Positions 24,200-35,198 of a DNA stretch of 64,000 bases are shown here, piece by piece. Origin of the DNA: Phlebiopsis flavidoalba (taxonomy: Eukaryota > Basidiomycota > Agaricomycetes > Polyporales > Phanerochaetaceae). Positions within the stretch are counted from its first letter, which is position 1. Each line of letters begins with the position of its first letter. The notes below the pieces were generated by a model. The model was not told the origin of the DNA, did not search any database, and was given only the letters and a program-made list of their open reading frames with translations. The position numbers and the translations under genes were made by a program. Where the stretch lies: positions 124,001-188,000 of the forward strand of contig JAOCPU010000059.1 in assembly GCA_035772785.1 (NCBI GenBank), in the 5' to 3' direction.

Positions 24200-26728
24200 A
24201 TGTTCATTCGTCGGCACCACTTGCTACGCCTGAACGTATTGAAGCCTACAACACTCTGTCATTCGAATAACCACGCCAGCCTTGCTGCACGCTTTCCCGT
24301 CCAGAACTCACCCCATGTACGGCGTATCCCTGACCCCGCGCTGCCGGCTGGGCCTGTCCACGCCCGGCAGCTACACACCGGCTTTGCAACATTACAGCCC
24401 GAAGACCACTATCACCCCCGCACACACACACCTTACACGTCCGCGCGGGACGGGTGACGGCGACGTCTTTCGACGGCATACTTTGGTCTGCCAGCCCCGA
24501 CGCGGCCCAGCCTGACCCACCTGCCCGCGCAGGACGTGAAAGACGAGCTTACGCTCCTCGCGAACCACCAGGACACGGACCGGCTGCGCGCTGCCGCACG
24601 CGATGTCCGTACGGTGCTACCAGGGGACGGATGCGTCCGACCGCGACGCCGTTGTTCACCATTTACTTGGTCTCGTGAAGATGCGCGGCCTGTTCGACCT
24701 CGCTACTTTGCACGACCTCCTTGTCGACCTGCAGGACCGCGGGTCGCTGCAAGAGACCCCTCCATTTCTTTTAGCTGCGGTTGCTCACACTACTATTGCT
24801 CAAGCGACGGCTTCGCCTGACCCCACTCACGAGATACCCATCTAACGCTATGATTTACCCAGTATTGACTACAGTCCCTCTCCACACCCTCCCGCAACCA
24901 AGAGGTCCGCTTCACGCCTATGCAGACGCAATGGACGCTCTTCAAGATCATCACACGACTCGCGCAGGAGGAGCAGTTCGAGGCGATCATGCCCATGATC
25001 GACGCGCTCGTCCACAGCGGCACAATCCCCGAGAGCACGATGCAGGACTTGCCCGAGACGGGTTTCGCACAGATCGTGTGTTCACCATCCTCCTGCGGTG
25101 CTGCCTGGACTGGGGCTGGCGCTCGCGCGCGCCGCGTACCTGCTGCTCCGGACGCCCGACTGGACCACGTCCCCCCGCGTCGTTCACCGCGGTCTGTGCG
25201 CGACGTCGTGCAGGCCGTGCTCGCGGCCGAGGAGGAGCCGAGGCAGCAGCCCGCAGGTCGCGGCGGCGCTGATGGTGCGCATCGCGTACAACACGGACGT
25301 GCTCGCGCCCGCGGACGCGCCCGTGCGCGCCGGTTCTACGCGCTCATGATGAAGTACGACCTCGCCCCCCACGCGCGCGCGTTCTTCGAGCTCACGCGCA
25401 CGCGCCGCGTCCGCGAGCGCCACGCGTACCCCCCGCCGCAGGGCGCCGCGTTCAACCTGGCTGCTCGGGGCGGCGGCGAAGGGCAAGTTTGTGCACACCG
25501 GCGCGCGCGCTCGTGCGCGAGGTCGTCGAGGAGAGGGCGGAAGTCCCGCCGCTTGCGCGCCCGTATGTCCTCACGGGAGGCGGCCGTGCACGGGTTCATG
25601 AGCCACGCGCGCGCGCTGTGGACGCGCTGGGAGGACGACGTGCTCGTTGTCGCAAACGACCCCCGGCGCGAGTCTGCGGCTGGTGAGCCTCGTCGTGAAA
25701 ACCGCGCGGCGGCGTGGAGCACAAGGCGGAGCGCATTGCGTATGCGGAGGGCGCGGGCGCGAATGGGCAGCGGCGCGAGGCGGATGCGGGGGTGTTTGAG
25801 GCGCAGGTCGCGGTCTGCGGACTACCGCGCGTTCGCGGAGCACGTCGTCGCGACGTTCCGGCACGGCGGTGCCCACGAGCCGCTCCGAGAACGCGCATCA
25901 TAGGATCCTCAACGCGCTCGCGCGGCTGTACGTCCTGACGGGCGACCGTCAGCGCGGGCTTCGCGGTGCTGCAGGTCATCCGCGACCTAGGCACAGCAGC
26001 CCGCCCGACCTCCGGGACGTCAACGTCGTCGCCGCTCACGGCGCTCACGAACCACAACCCGCACGCGGCCCGCGCGCGTGCTCCTCCAGATGGTCGACGC
26101 GGGCCTCCAGCCGGACGCGGTCTCGTTCGGGACGGTCATCCACCAGGCCGCGCTGGCACGGGCACGGTCGACGTCGCGCTCGTCTGCGGCCCCTCGTCTG
26201 CGCGCATGGCGCACGCAAGGAACACGGCATCGCGCAGCTCGACTACAAGACGCTCGGGGGACGCTCATCCGCGCGGCGGTCGCGACGCCGTTCGACGCCG
26301 GCGCGGCGGGCGCGCACGGGGCCCGCGCTCGCGGACGTGCAGGCAGCTCGTGGACGACGCGCTCGTCGCGGCGCGGGGCACGCCCTCGCCCGCGATGGGC
26401 GTCGACTGCGTGCACGCGGCGCTGCGGGCGGACGACGCCCCGCGCAGCGCACCGCTTCTGGACGCTGCTCGTGCGCGACCATGGGGGGGAAAATCGAGTA
26501 CGGGGACTACAAGCAGCGCGCGCTGCGACCGCCGTGTTGCGCGGCTTGTGGGAAGGCATCTGTCGGCGGGCGCGCTGGGGGAGGACGAGGGGCGGCGGAT
26601 GCTTCGCGAGCTTGGGTTCGGCGCGCAGGGGCGAGGGGCAGGCGGCGGAGGGGGCGGGCGAGCGTGAAGGCAATGTCAATGAAGGGACGGACGCACGCGA
26701 GACCGAGGACAAGGACGAGCAGCCGTAG
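24200..26728 (+). CDS. mitochondrial PPR-type helical repeat protein
   Basis: From the ATG at 24200 the N-terminus is rich in Arg, His and Leu and nearly free of acidic residues for about 45 residues (LLRLNVLKPTTLCHSNNHAS); further on it has ARQLHTGFATL, a typical mitochondrial presequence. Downstream are paired-helix segments: LLGLVKMRGLFDLATLHDLL (24650-24720), FKIITRLAQEEQFEAIMPMI (24940-25000), HRILNALARLYVLTGDRQRG (about 25890-25950), and LLQMVDAGLQPDAVSFGTVI (26078-26140), the last a near-canonical PPR step. Such proteins bind organelle RNA for processing or translation; the target cannot be told. Gly/Ala/Arg-rich sequence closes it near 26728. The gene is very GC-rich and has at least ten frame changes, so the repeat count is not reliable. 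Confidence 0.65.
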
Positions 26729-26974
26729 ATGCTAGGCGATGGGTTCGTGCAAAAGGGTCCGCGGGGCTGATGATCACCGGGGGCAAGCGTTTGCTTCGAA
26801 GGAAGACGGCGCGGACGCTGACAGTGTGCTTCGCGCGCGCGCTGCACGAGAGGGCCGCGCGCGCGGGGGAGCCGGCGGTCATGGGACGCTGGGCGAGACG
26901 GCGCACGCGCGCGCACGACGGGGACGACAAATTCGGGGGCAATTGGCGGGCAGGTTATGTGGTGTAGGCCAGGA

Positions 26975-26980
26975 AATAAA
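26975..26980 (+). terminator. AATAAA polyadenylation signal
   Basis: AATAAA about 250 nt after the PPR-type gene, in a local AT-rich patch inside GC-rich DNA. A fitting 3' processing signal for that gene. Confidence 0.35.
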
Positions 26981-26989
26981 ATATTAATA

Positions 26990-27456
26990 CCATGATGTGT
27001 GCTGTGAAATGATGAGTGCCATTTGGGAATCAGAGGCCGAGGTGGCCTGGGATGGGAGGGGCGACCCGGGGCACGGGGAGCGAGAGGAAAGGCCGGGGTT
27101 GCACCGCGTGGCGAGCGACCGAGCCCCCGTGACGCAGCAGCGGAAACGGGGAAAAATAAACATAAAATAATGCAGCAGAAGACGACAAGCAAAGAACAAA
27201 CAGAGCTGATCCGTCAAAAGTCGTCGTTCTGTGCAGCCTCGAGTTTCCCACGCACTACCCCGCATTCTGCCCCCCTCGTTCGTCGCTGTCCAGCACAGCG
27301 CCCCCGCCCCGTCGTTCGCCGTCCCGCAGCCGTGCACCGCGTCCGTGATCACAATCGTGCCAAACGCGGCCGTTGGTTTTCCCTCGCCTCGTCTGCCGCG
27401 CCTTGACCCTCGCGCTCCCACCTCCGTTCCCTCGTCGCCGCTCCGCTCCCCCTCCC
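26990..27456. other. intergenic, promoter of the Zn2Cys6 gene
   Basis: No conserved coding segment. It turns strongly pyrimidine-rich on + from about 27.25 kb toward the start at 27457, as is common for fungal promoters. Confidence 0.4.
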
Positions 27457-30400
27457 ATGGCTCCGTCGCGTCCCAAAAAGAGTCGGCCTCTCCCACCCCG
27501 CCTTCCGACGACGCTGCCCCCAGAGATCACGCCGAAAACAGCAAAATCAAGAGAAAGTCAGTCTCCCTTTCCCCCGATATTTCCCCGTCCGTTTCAGCCC
27601 CCCCTGCCGCACCCGAGTGCCTGCCCGCCCGCTCCCTTCTCTCCCTGCACGCCCCCCCACTCACCCCGCACACCGCTCGCCACCATTTCTTCCTTTCTCC
27701 AGCTGCCGTTTCCACTCCTCGGCCGCCCTTTCCATCGGTCCATGCGTTGTCGCGTTCCACTCGCTCTGCAGACACGAGAGCTAACCTTGACCCTTTGCAC
27801 TCCAGGCGGCAATCCCAGAGTCTGTCTCTCTCGCTCTCCGCCCGCACCCACACGAGCTGACACACCGTAAAGGCTGCGATGCATGCAGGGCCCGCAAGGT
27901 GAGGTGCGCCCGCGAGAACCCAGACGACCCCAAGCAGTCCTGCAAGCACTGCATCGCCCTCGGCATACCCTTGCACCTACGACTACCAGCCCAAGAAGCG
28001 GGGCCCGCCCAACCTGTGAGTCGCCACCCTTTTGCCCGGGCCCGCAGATGCGACTCCTATTTTCTTTTTCCTTGCTTTTTTTTTTTGGCAGCTACCTGCG
28101 GCGGCTGCAAGAGGCCCAGGCAGCGCAGGCCCAGGCCAGGCGCAAGAGAACGGCGGCGTCGACGTCCAGTCGCCCGCGACGCAGAAGAGCGCAAGCCCGT
28201 CCCACTCACTCGGCCATGTCCGCGAGCCCGCAGGTGCCGTCGCCGTTCCTCGAGACCGCGCTCAACAGCGTGCCGCCGTCCATGCACACCGGCGCGCTGC
28301 CGCCGAGCCGCTACCCCATCGCGGCCGACGGCTTCCATTCGCAGTTTCCGGCCATGTCGTCCATGGCGCCGTCCTCCTTTGGCGGGGCAGCCCAACGGCC
28401 GCTCGCCGCGCGGCGACGAGCCGCCGGCGTACGCGCAGCCGAACGAGCCGTTTAGCACGTACCCGCTCTTCAACTGGTCCTACAAGCAGCACCAGCCGCT
28501 CCCGATACCCTCTCCGACTGCGATACCCCCGCTCTCGTATTACTACCGCCCCGCACCGGCTCGAGGACATTGCGCCGCGGGACACGATCCTGCTCATCAT
28601 CGCGCTGTTCTTCGACTTTGTGTACCCGCTGACGCCGTGCGTGCACAAGCCGTCATACATGGCGGACGTGCACTCGCGGCGCGAGGAGCGCGACCGCGCT
28701 CTTCTTTGCGCTCGTCATGTCGACCGTGGCATCGACGCTCGTGCAGGTTCCCAGGTCCTATCTGCCGATGGAACGGCACGCCGTCCGCAAGCTTGCGCAA
28801 ACATGCCACGAAGCCAGCCGCCACATCTCCGTGGCATCCTTACGACCCTCCTACGTCCATGCACGTCGTCATCCGCTACTTGTAAGCTCACTGTCTATGT
28901 TTGTTCGCGCCGATCGTTCGTCTCACCGCCCGCGTTTTCCAGCGACTGCGTGTGTACCACTTTTGCCGAGGGCCACGACGCGACGCAGCACGCCGCGTTC
29001 GGCGAGGCGGCGCACATTGCCGTCACGCTGCGCATGCACGAAGAGTCGTCCTACGAGGGGCTGCGACCTGATCGAGTGCGAGGTGCGCCGGGCGGACGTT
29101 TTGGCTCCTGTTCGGCGGTACGTCCCTGCTTTCCAGGCCGCGGGGCCGCCATTCAGTCGCTGAGTGGGAGAAGCCTACTGATCCTCCTATAGGGGACAAA
29201 TCCATGTCGATCCTGCTACGGACGAACCGATCTGCTTGCGCCGACGAGGACACCACGTGCAACTGTTCCCAACGCGAGCTCGACGATGAATAGTGAGTCG
29301 CGGCCTGCCTTCTCTCGCGCAGGACCGAAGTTTAACCAGGCTATACCCGCGGTTCCTTTCCCTCCCCGGCGTGTGCGCGCGTGTGTGTATTTCTGCAGCA
29401 TTTCACGCCAAGCGCATACCTCCCGCAGCCGCACGGCAAGACGGCGATCGTGTCGGGCCTGTGAACTACACGTCGCGATATTCGCGCTGCTGGGCGAAGA
29501 TCCTCGTGCGGATCCGCGTCGACAAGCGCTCGCCGCACCCGCAGTGGCCAGTTTCCTCACCGCGCGCCTCGAGGAGGTGCAGCGCCGCTGCACCAGCGCA
29601 TCGTCGCCGCGCTTCGGCCGCACGCGGCCCAGAGCCGATCCGCCTCAAGCAAGTCCCCCGCCCACAAGCAGCAGCATCCCGCCCGATTACGGCGTCGCGG
29701 TGCTTCCGCCAGGCGTACGTTTGCCGATGTCCAATGACTTTTTTTGATAATCCCAATGCGAGCCGCGCGAACGGCGCTGAACCCCGTTCCTCGTGATGCA
29801 GGGCCGAACCTGTACGTGACCCCAGCAATCGTGTTTCCCAACCATGGCTTTTCGGTTGCTCCATTGGCCCCCGCGTGCAGCAAACTTCGTGCGGTTCGTG
29901 ATTGAGCAGTATCCGCGATGAGCTTCGTCACGTCCCTCCAAGGGCAACTTCGACTAGGCGCGCAGTCGCGAGGACCGCGGGAGTCGTCCCCGCGAGCGAC
30001 CTGCTCAACTCGCTGCACAGGTACCTTCCCTCCCTCGCCTCTCTTATCCCCCGTCACCGTGCGTGCCTAGCATACCCATCCAGTCCATCGCAACCACGGG
30101 CTTCCCTCGTGAGCACGCTGCACGCCTTCTCACAAATCACACATATTGATGATGGTGGGGGCAGGTACCAAGTCCGCTTTCGTCGCGTCCACGCTGCTCG
30201 ACGCGGTGCGCAAGGGCAGAGACCGCGCGGCGTCCCGCTGCGCCGCGCATAAGCGTAACTCTGTACAGCTCCTTCCCCTCGGCCCGCGCTTTCCGCACGG
30301 CGGAGCTGAACCCGCCCGCGTGACAGGGACTTCTCTCGATCCTCTCCGAGATCGAGCGAAACTATCTGTGGTGCGTGCTCGCGCTGGGCCGGTTCCCCGA

Positions 30401-30504
30401 AATGATGAGCATGCGGCTCACGATGCGTTTTTTTTTTAGGTTTGAACGACGAGCTGGTTACGCCGCGTCGACGCGCGGACGGGATGCCTCTCGTCGGGCG
30501 CTAA
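27457..30504 (+). CDS. Zn2Cys6 transcription factor with fungal_trans domain
   Basis: A short first exon (ATG 27457; ASPTPPSDDAAPRDHAENSK then IKRK) is followed by a long pyrimidine-rich intron (about 27557-27872). The zinc cluster is at 27875-27974: CDACRARKVRC, then CKHC and the final Cys, spacing C-X2-C-X6-C-X11-C-X2-C-X6-C. A linker follows (QPKKRGPPNL, YLRRLQEAQ), then a Pro/Ser-rich stretch. The middle-homology region reads DTILLIIALFFDFVYPLTPC (28590-28640), YHFCEGHDATQHAAFGEAAH after correction (28950-29020), and TLRMHEESSYEGL (29027-29065). The C-terminus has LSEIERNYLW, a GTGCGT...TTTTTAG intron, and GLNDELVTPRRADGMPLVGR ending at 30502-30504. It is a nuclear DNA-binding regulator of unknown targets. 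Many indels are present. Confidence 0.8.
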
Positions 30505-30509
30505 GCAGT

Positions 30510-31250
30510 CCTGAACACCGAAACGCTATGGGAAAAAGAACAGTGATACTTGAGCTCCGGTTTTTGGTGCGTGTGTGTCTCGCTGGTCTGGGCATTCTCT
30601 TTTTTTTCCTCCGTATGCGCCACATATATGATGATTTCTTTTTGTGAATCGCGTGCCGAGGCGATGGTCCCGTTTGTGTATTTTATTATTCGTTACAGTG
30701 CTATCCGCTCTACCCCCCCGCTGCTGCTCTACCACGCGGTCTTTATAATCTCCCCACCCCTGTATCTCATTTTCATCTCTTTTTTTTCTTGTTGGTTGTA
30801 AAGTAAAACAGAAATGTAACTTACTCTTTGTGCGGACACTCGTCGCCTCTTTGCATCTCGTCATCTTGTCTTGGGGTCCTACTAGCTAGGACACCACATC
30901 ACCCCTAATCGTTCGACAAATTTTAACCAGCCCACATCCCGATAGGCTCAGTAACAACAAGCTCTGACAGCAAGGTGTTTCCGCGCTTCTACGGCCCTTC
31001 TCTGCAGACTGCAACGTAGCCATCGAGGCGACGCGCGTGAGAGCGAGCGAGCGCGGCCCGTGGCAACCGCTCGGCAAACACCGTGATTGGCCGGTGGATG
31101 TCCGCAAGCGGGCATCGCGAGGTTTGCTCCCCAAAGTTCGCACCCAAGTTCACGCGCGGGCTCCAAGCAGGCCTGAGAAACCCTTCCCCGCGAGCATCGT
31201 GTCCATCTGTCGCGCGCAGCTTCGTGCCATCTACTGCAGACGGGCTACAG
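30510..31250. other. intergenic between regulator and AOS1
   Basis: T-rich 3' region after the regulator (30.55-30.80 kb), then the AOS1 promoter. A reverse CCAAT (ATTGG at 31085-31089) lies about 165 bp before the AOS1 start. No gene seen. Confidence 0.4.
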
Positions 31251-33150
31251 ATGGAGAGCACTGATCTCGGCTCGAAGAGCGTGCCGCTCCAGATCACAGA
31301 AGGTGAGGGCGCATGTGGCGCGGCGCGCTGTGTCTCGTCGCGAGCTGGCACAGCTGCGCGCACCGCTGCGTTCTTCACACGAGTATACGGAAGTGATGTG
31401 CAGACGCGGCGCGTTGGCAGATGAGGCGGCCGTGTACGACCGCCAGATCCGGCTGTGGGTTGCTCGAGGCCCAGCAGAGGTACGTCGCGTCTTTTCAGCT
31501 ACGCGCGGAGGCTTTTTGCACCTTCTCTGCCGCTCTCTGGATCAAGCCAAGAGTCGGACGGACAGGGTTGCCAGTGTGGGCTCGAAAGAATTCATTCTCT
31601 TCTCGCGGGCGGTATTCAGGATGATAGGTTCCAATAACGTTGACGCGAACGACTACAGGATGCGAAATGCGACGATTCTGGTCCTTCTGTTGCGGGGCCT
31701 CGCGACGGAGACGATCAAGAACATCGTCCTCGCGGGCATCGGCACGCTCGTCGTGCTCGACGCCGAGGATGTCCTCGCGCCCGCAGACCTCGGCGCGGGG
31801 GCTTTTTCTTCCGCGACGAGAGGACGTCGGCAAAAAAGGTGCGCGTTCTCGTCTTGGTTTTCGCGCGCATCGTCGTCGTCGCCTGCGTGCGCGGTTTTGC
31901 GGCGGACCCCGCGGTGTTACCCCGCAATCCCCGTGCGTGCCGTTATGGAAGGCGCGAGTGCCGAACAATGACACCTCCGCTGGGGTATCAGTGGCCTGGC
32001 GGCGCCTCGAGGCAGATATTCGGCGTATATGACGGCAGAGGCGTAGAAAAGGCCACATGTCCCTCTCCTCCTGGATACCATTCATTGTGGTTGGCCCCCA
32101 TCTGACCCTTGTTTTGCCCCCGCAGAGAGTAGATGCTGCGAAAGCCAGGATCGAGAGTCTCAACCCGCTTGTGGCAGTTGAGACACTCCACGACCCCTAC
32201 CTTGCTTGACGGCGATGGGCTCGATAATCTCATCCAAAGGGTCGACTTGGTTTGTGTAACCGACTGGGACCGCGAAGGGCTGGTGAGTTGTCGAGATTTG
32301 CAAAAGTAATTGCCTCTTTTCCCTGACGCCCATCAGATACGCGTGAACGAGGTCCTGCCGACGATACTCCAAGCTCTTTTACGCAGGCGGCACTTTTGGC
32401 CTGCTGGCTACATCTTCTGCGACCTGCTTGCCCACGACTACATCTCCCCGTGCGCCCTTCCCGCGTCCCCTCGCACATTTGTCTCATTGACTGACATCAC
32501 CGTACTATTACCTGCAGCGACCGCTCTGCACCCACTACTGGCAAGGAGGCGGTTCGCGAAAAATGTGAAGCTGACTGCAACGTATTGCCCCCTCAGCGAC
32601 GCCCTGCAACATCGCTGGGCGGGACTCACGCGCCGTGCAGACCAAGGAGCTCAACCCTGCGGTCGTCTTCACCGTCCTCGGTAAGTCTTGCAACCCGGCA
32701 ACTCAAATCAATCAGATGCACTTACCCGCCGGCCCCGCCATATTGCTCTTTGGTTCTGCCCCTGACAGCCCTGTGGGAGTACCAAGCGCGGCATAATGGA
32801 AAGCTGCCAAATGAAGGCACCGCGGCCGCGGAGCTCGAGACGGCTGCGACGCTGCTATTGGCCAAGGCGGACGTCAACAGGCAGGCGCTGCCCGCGGTGC
32901 CTCGCGAGTTAATAGAGTATGTCCCGGCCCCCCTGCCTCGCGTAGCCACCTCTCGCGCTGACCCTGGTTGCCCCGTTGCCAGCACGATGGCGGCGACGGC
33001 GGGCTACGAGCTCGCGCCCGTGTGCGCCGTCGTGGGCGGCATGCTCGCGCAGGACATCCTCAAGGCCCTCGCGTAGCGCGCGAGCCGCCGATCGCCAAAC
33101 TTCTTCACGTTCGACGGCAGCACGGGCGGCGGCACGGTTTGTCGCATGAG
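31251..33150 (+). CDS. AOS1: SUMO-activating enzyme subunit 1
   Basis: Exon 1 (31251-31302) encodes MESTDLGSKSVPLQITE. A 118-nt intron (31303-31420) follows and the next exon reads DEAAVYDRQIRLW, the signature start of the AOS1/SAE1 adenylation-fold half. Then come MRNATILVLLLRG, a segment equal to IKNIVLAGIGTLVVLDAEDV (31708-31767), RIESLNPLVAVETL (32150-32190), and VDLVCVTDWDREG (32240-32280). The C-terminus reads YELAPVCAVVGGMLAQDILK (33006-33065). The stop at 33074-33076 is probably an indel artefact, because conserved text resumes in another frame (REPPIA, FFTFDGSTGGG) to about 33150. With UBA2 it activates SUMO in the nucleus; the catalytic cysteine belongs to UBA2, which is not here. 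It converges on FOL3. Confidence 0.88.
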
Positions 33151-33204
33151 CATATGCCTAGCCAGCCGGGTGTCACTCTGCGGGGCTTCCTGGGGCCGAT
33201 GACT

Positions 33205-33515
33205 TCATCGCGTGCGACTCGCCTGGACGAGAGGTTGCAAATTAGTGTGGTAGGGACCATATGGGATGCTGTTCCTTGGGCTTCTGGGTACGAAGAGATT
33301 ATCACAACTCGCATTTGTATATGGCCATCTACGACGGTAATATGATTCTGTCATTGCTGTCTCTGCAGCTATTCTATAGAAGTCGGCTACAAGATACAAA
33401 CTCCCGGCGATGATGATCACGCCTTCATTTTGACCATCGCCTGACGCTCTCCGGACTGTTTCTCTGCAGCCCAATTCAGCGCAACTGCCCAGCTGCTCCT
33501 CGCCTGACCCCATCC
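33205..33515. other. convergent intergenic region
   Basis: Between the 3' ends of AOS1 (+) and FOL3 (-). No gene recognised. Confidence 0.4.
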
Positions 33516-34920
33516 TCATCTGCTGTCCAGGACTTCTGCGTCCGGTATAATGTCATGCACCACTTCGCGTACCAGGGTCGGGGGCTCAGATTTCACCCAC
33601 GGCATGCCTGGGGTGGGGTGAACCTGAGCAAGCCCACGCGCGTGACGATGCGCACCATGTGAATCGAGTACTTCGCGCTGGCGGGCGAGCAGAGGCGCGA
33701 GCGTCTGCGACGGGGTCTTGGGAGGCGAATGTGAGAGCGCGAGGAGATAGGTGACGGTGATCGTGCGTTGTGGCGGGCTGCGCTGACCAGAAGCGGCGTC
33801 CGGCAGCCTTGTGACGCTCTGCAATATATCATCGACGAATGCCGCGAGGGTTGATGCGGAGGATGGGGGTTTGTGGGCACCATCTGCGGGCCGAGGTGCT
33901 CCTGGCTGGGTGCAGAGGCAGGCGTACCGCGCAAAGTCAGTTTGACAGTGTGGAAGGACAGTCGACCGGGCCGCGGGTGGACTGGATGCCCTGTGACACC
34001 GTTGCGGCGGTGATTCTGAGCGGGAAGTCGAGTGTGGGGTGGCGTGCCCTGCAGAAGCGCAGAGATGATGGTGATAAGCCGTGCCCAGGTTCCCAAAGAC
34101 TGGTGTTCGCCTTGCAGCGGGAGCAGCACGTTGACAAAGTCCCCATCCGAAGTCCTGGGAGGGCGAATGTGACCGGCTGCGCGAATGGCGGTGGTCCGTC
34201 AGCTGAACAGACTGAAGGGCTGAGCTTGTTGGGGGCAAATGGCGTGACCCTCGAGCGATGAGGTCCCAATCGCGTTTCGAAAGGTAAGACGACAGGGGAG
34301 CAAGCGTGCCCTGAACAGCGGTCGACGGTTTCGCGGACAACTTGCTTCCACCTCTTGGCTGTGATCAGGGTTCTGCGGTCCGAGGACAAACGGCTTATGG
34401 GGCCTCGCAATGGAAGCCTTCTCCCGGGCAATATCGCGGACCGTGTATTTCCCAGGAAAGCTTGGTGGTCCAGGTCGACTGCGGTCAGGGCGGAGACGAG
34501 GACACACATCGTCGGGTACGACATTGGTAGCGTCCAGCCGGCCGCCCATGCCCACCTCGAGAACGACGACGTCCACATTGGCCTCTTCAAATATGAGAAG
34601 CGCTGTGAGGGTCAGCAGCTCGAAGCTACTGCACCCGGTACCATGCTCCTCGTCTGCTTCCTCGACACGCCGCCTCGTGTCCTCATAAACAGAAGGAGAG
34701 ACGGGTTCATTGTCAAGGGCTATGCGGTCGTGTACTGGCCACGAGGTGGGGACTGTTGAACCTGCCGACAGAGTAAGATGACGCGGAGAAGCATGGATGA
34801 GAGTAGTGCAGAGACACTGCCTTTGCCATTTGTGCCTGCGATGTGGCAAGTCGGGCGTGTGTACGGCGGCAGATGCAAGAGTAGCTTGCGTATTCTGTCC
34901 AACGAGAGATCAATCGACAT
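33516..34920 (-). CDS. FOL3: dihydrofolate synthetase (Mur-ligase family)
   Basis: Start ATG at 34918-34920 (MSIDLSLDRIRKLLLHLPPY). The P-loop follows as HIAGTNGKGSVSALLSSMLL. Next come FELLTLTALLIFEEANVDVV and EVGMGGRLDATNVV (about 34610-34520), the conserved metal and substrate strand of folylpolyglutamate/dihydrofolate synthases. The C-terminus has VTYLLALSHSPPKTPSQTLA and GMPWVKSEPPTLVREVV, ending DSR at 33516. It adds glutamate to dihydropteroate in ATP-dependent folate synthesis. The short N-terminus and lack of a clear presequence favour FOL3 over the MET7 polyglutamate synthase, but not decisively. It is transcribed away from SMC6 across 278 bp. Several indels. Confidence 0.82.
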
Positions 34921-35198
34921 CGCGTCCCACCTTCAAGTTCCAAGACAAGCTGAAGACTTTTGTCGCAAATTGTTCTCAGCGTCGTGGTCATTCTCATGGG
35001 AGCTCTGACTCTGACGAAGGACTCGCAGGCGGCACGCGGCGGCCCGCTCAAAATGGCGAGCGCCAGAGGCGCCAAGGCACATCTCCGTCTTGTTTTGGCG
35101 TGTGTTGACGTTTCGTGTGCACGTGGACTCATTTCGACGCGTCCCGCGTCCTTTCTCATCAACAACCACCAGCGTTTTTTCGCTCGACATTCACCACG
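34921..35198. promoter_or_regulatory. bidirectional promoter FOL3/SMC6
   Basis: 278 bp separate the two start codons. No TATA box stands out. The SMC6 side has a pyrimidine-rich leader and a good start context (ACCACGATGG). Confidence 0.5.

Noticed and set aside
26020..27192. 390-residue open frame on the minus strand
   Set aside because: Arg/Pro/Ala-rich shadow of the GC-rich PPR-type gene, where stop codons are rare in all frames.
28262..28660. Minus-strand frame opposite the Zn2Cys6 gene
   Set aside because: Low-complexity shadow in GC-rich DNA. The plus strand carries the conserved text.
33074..33076. Stop codon as the true end of AOS1
   Set aside because: Conserved C-terminal text (REPPIA, FFTFDGSTGGG) continues at once in another frame, so the stop is best explained by an indel.
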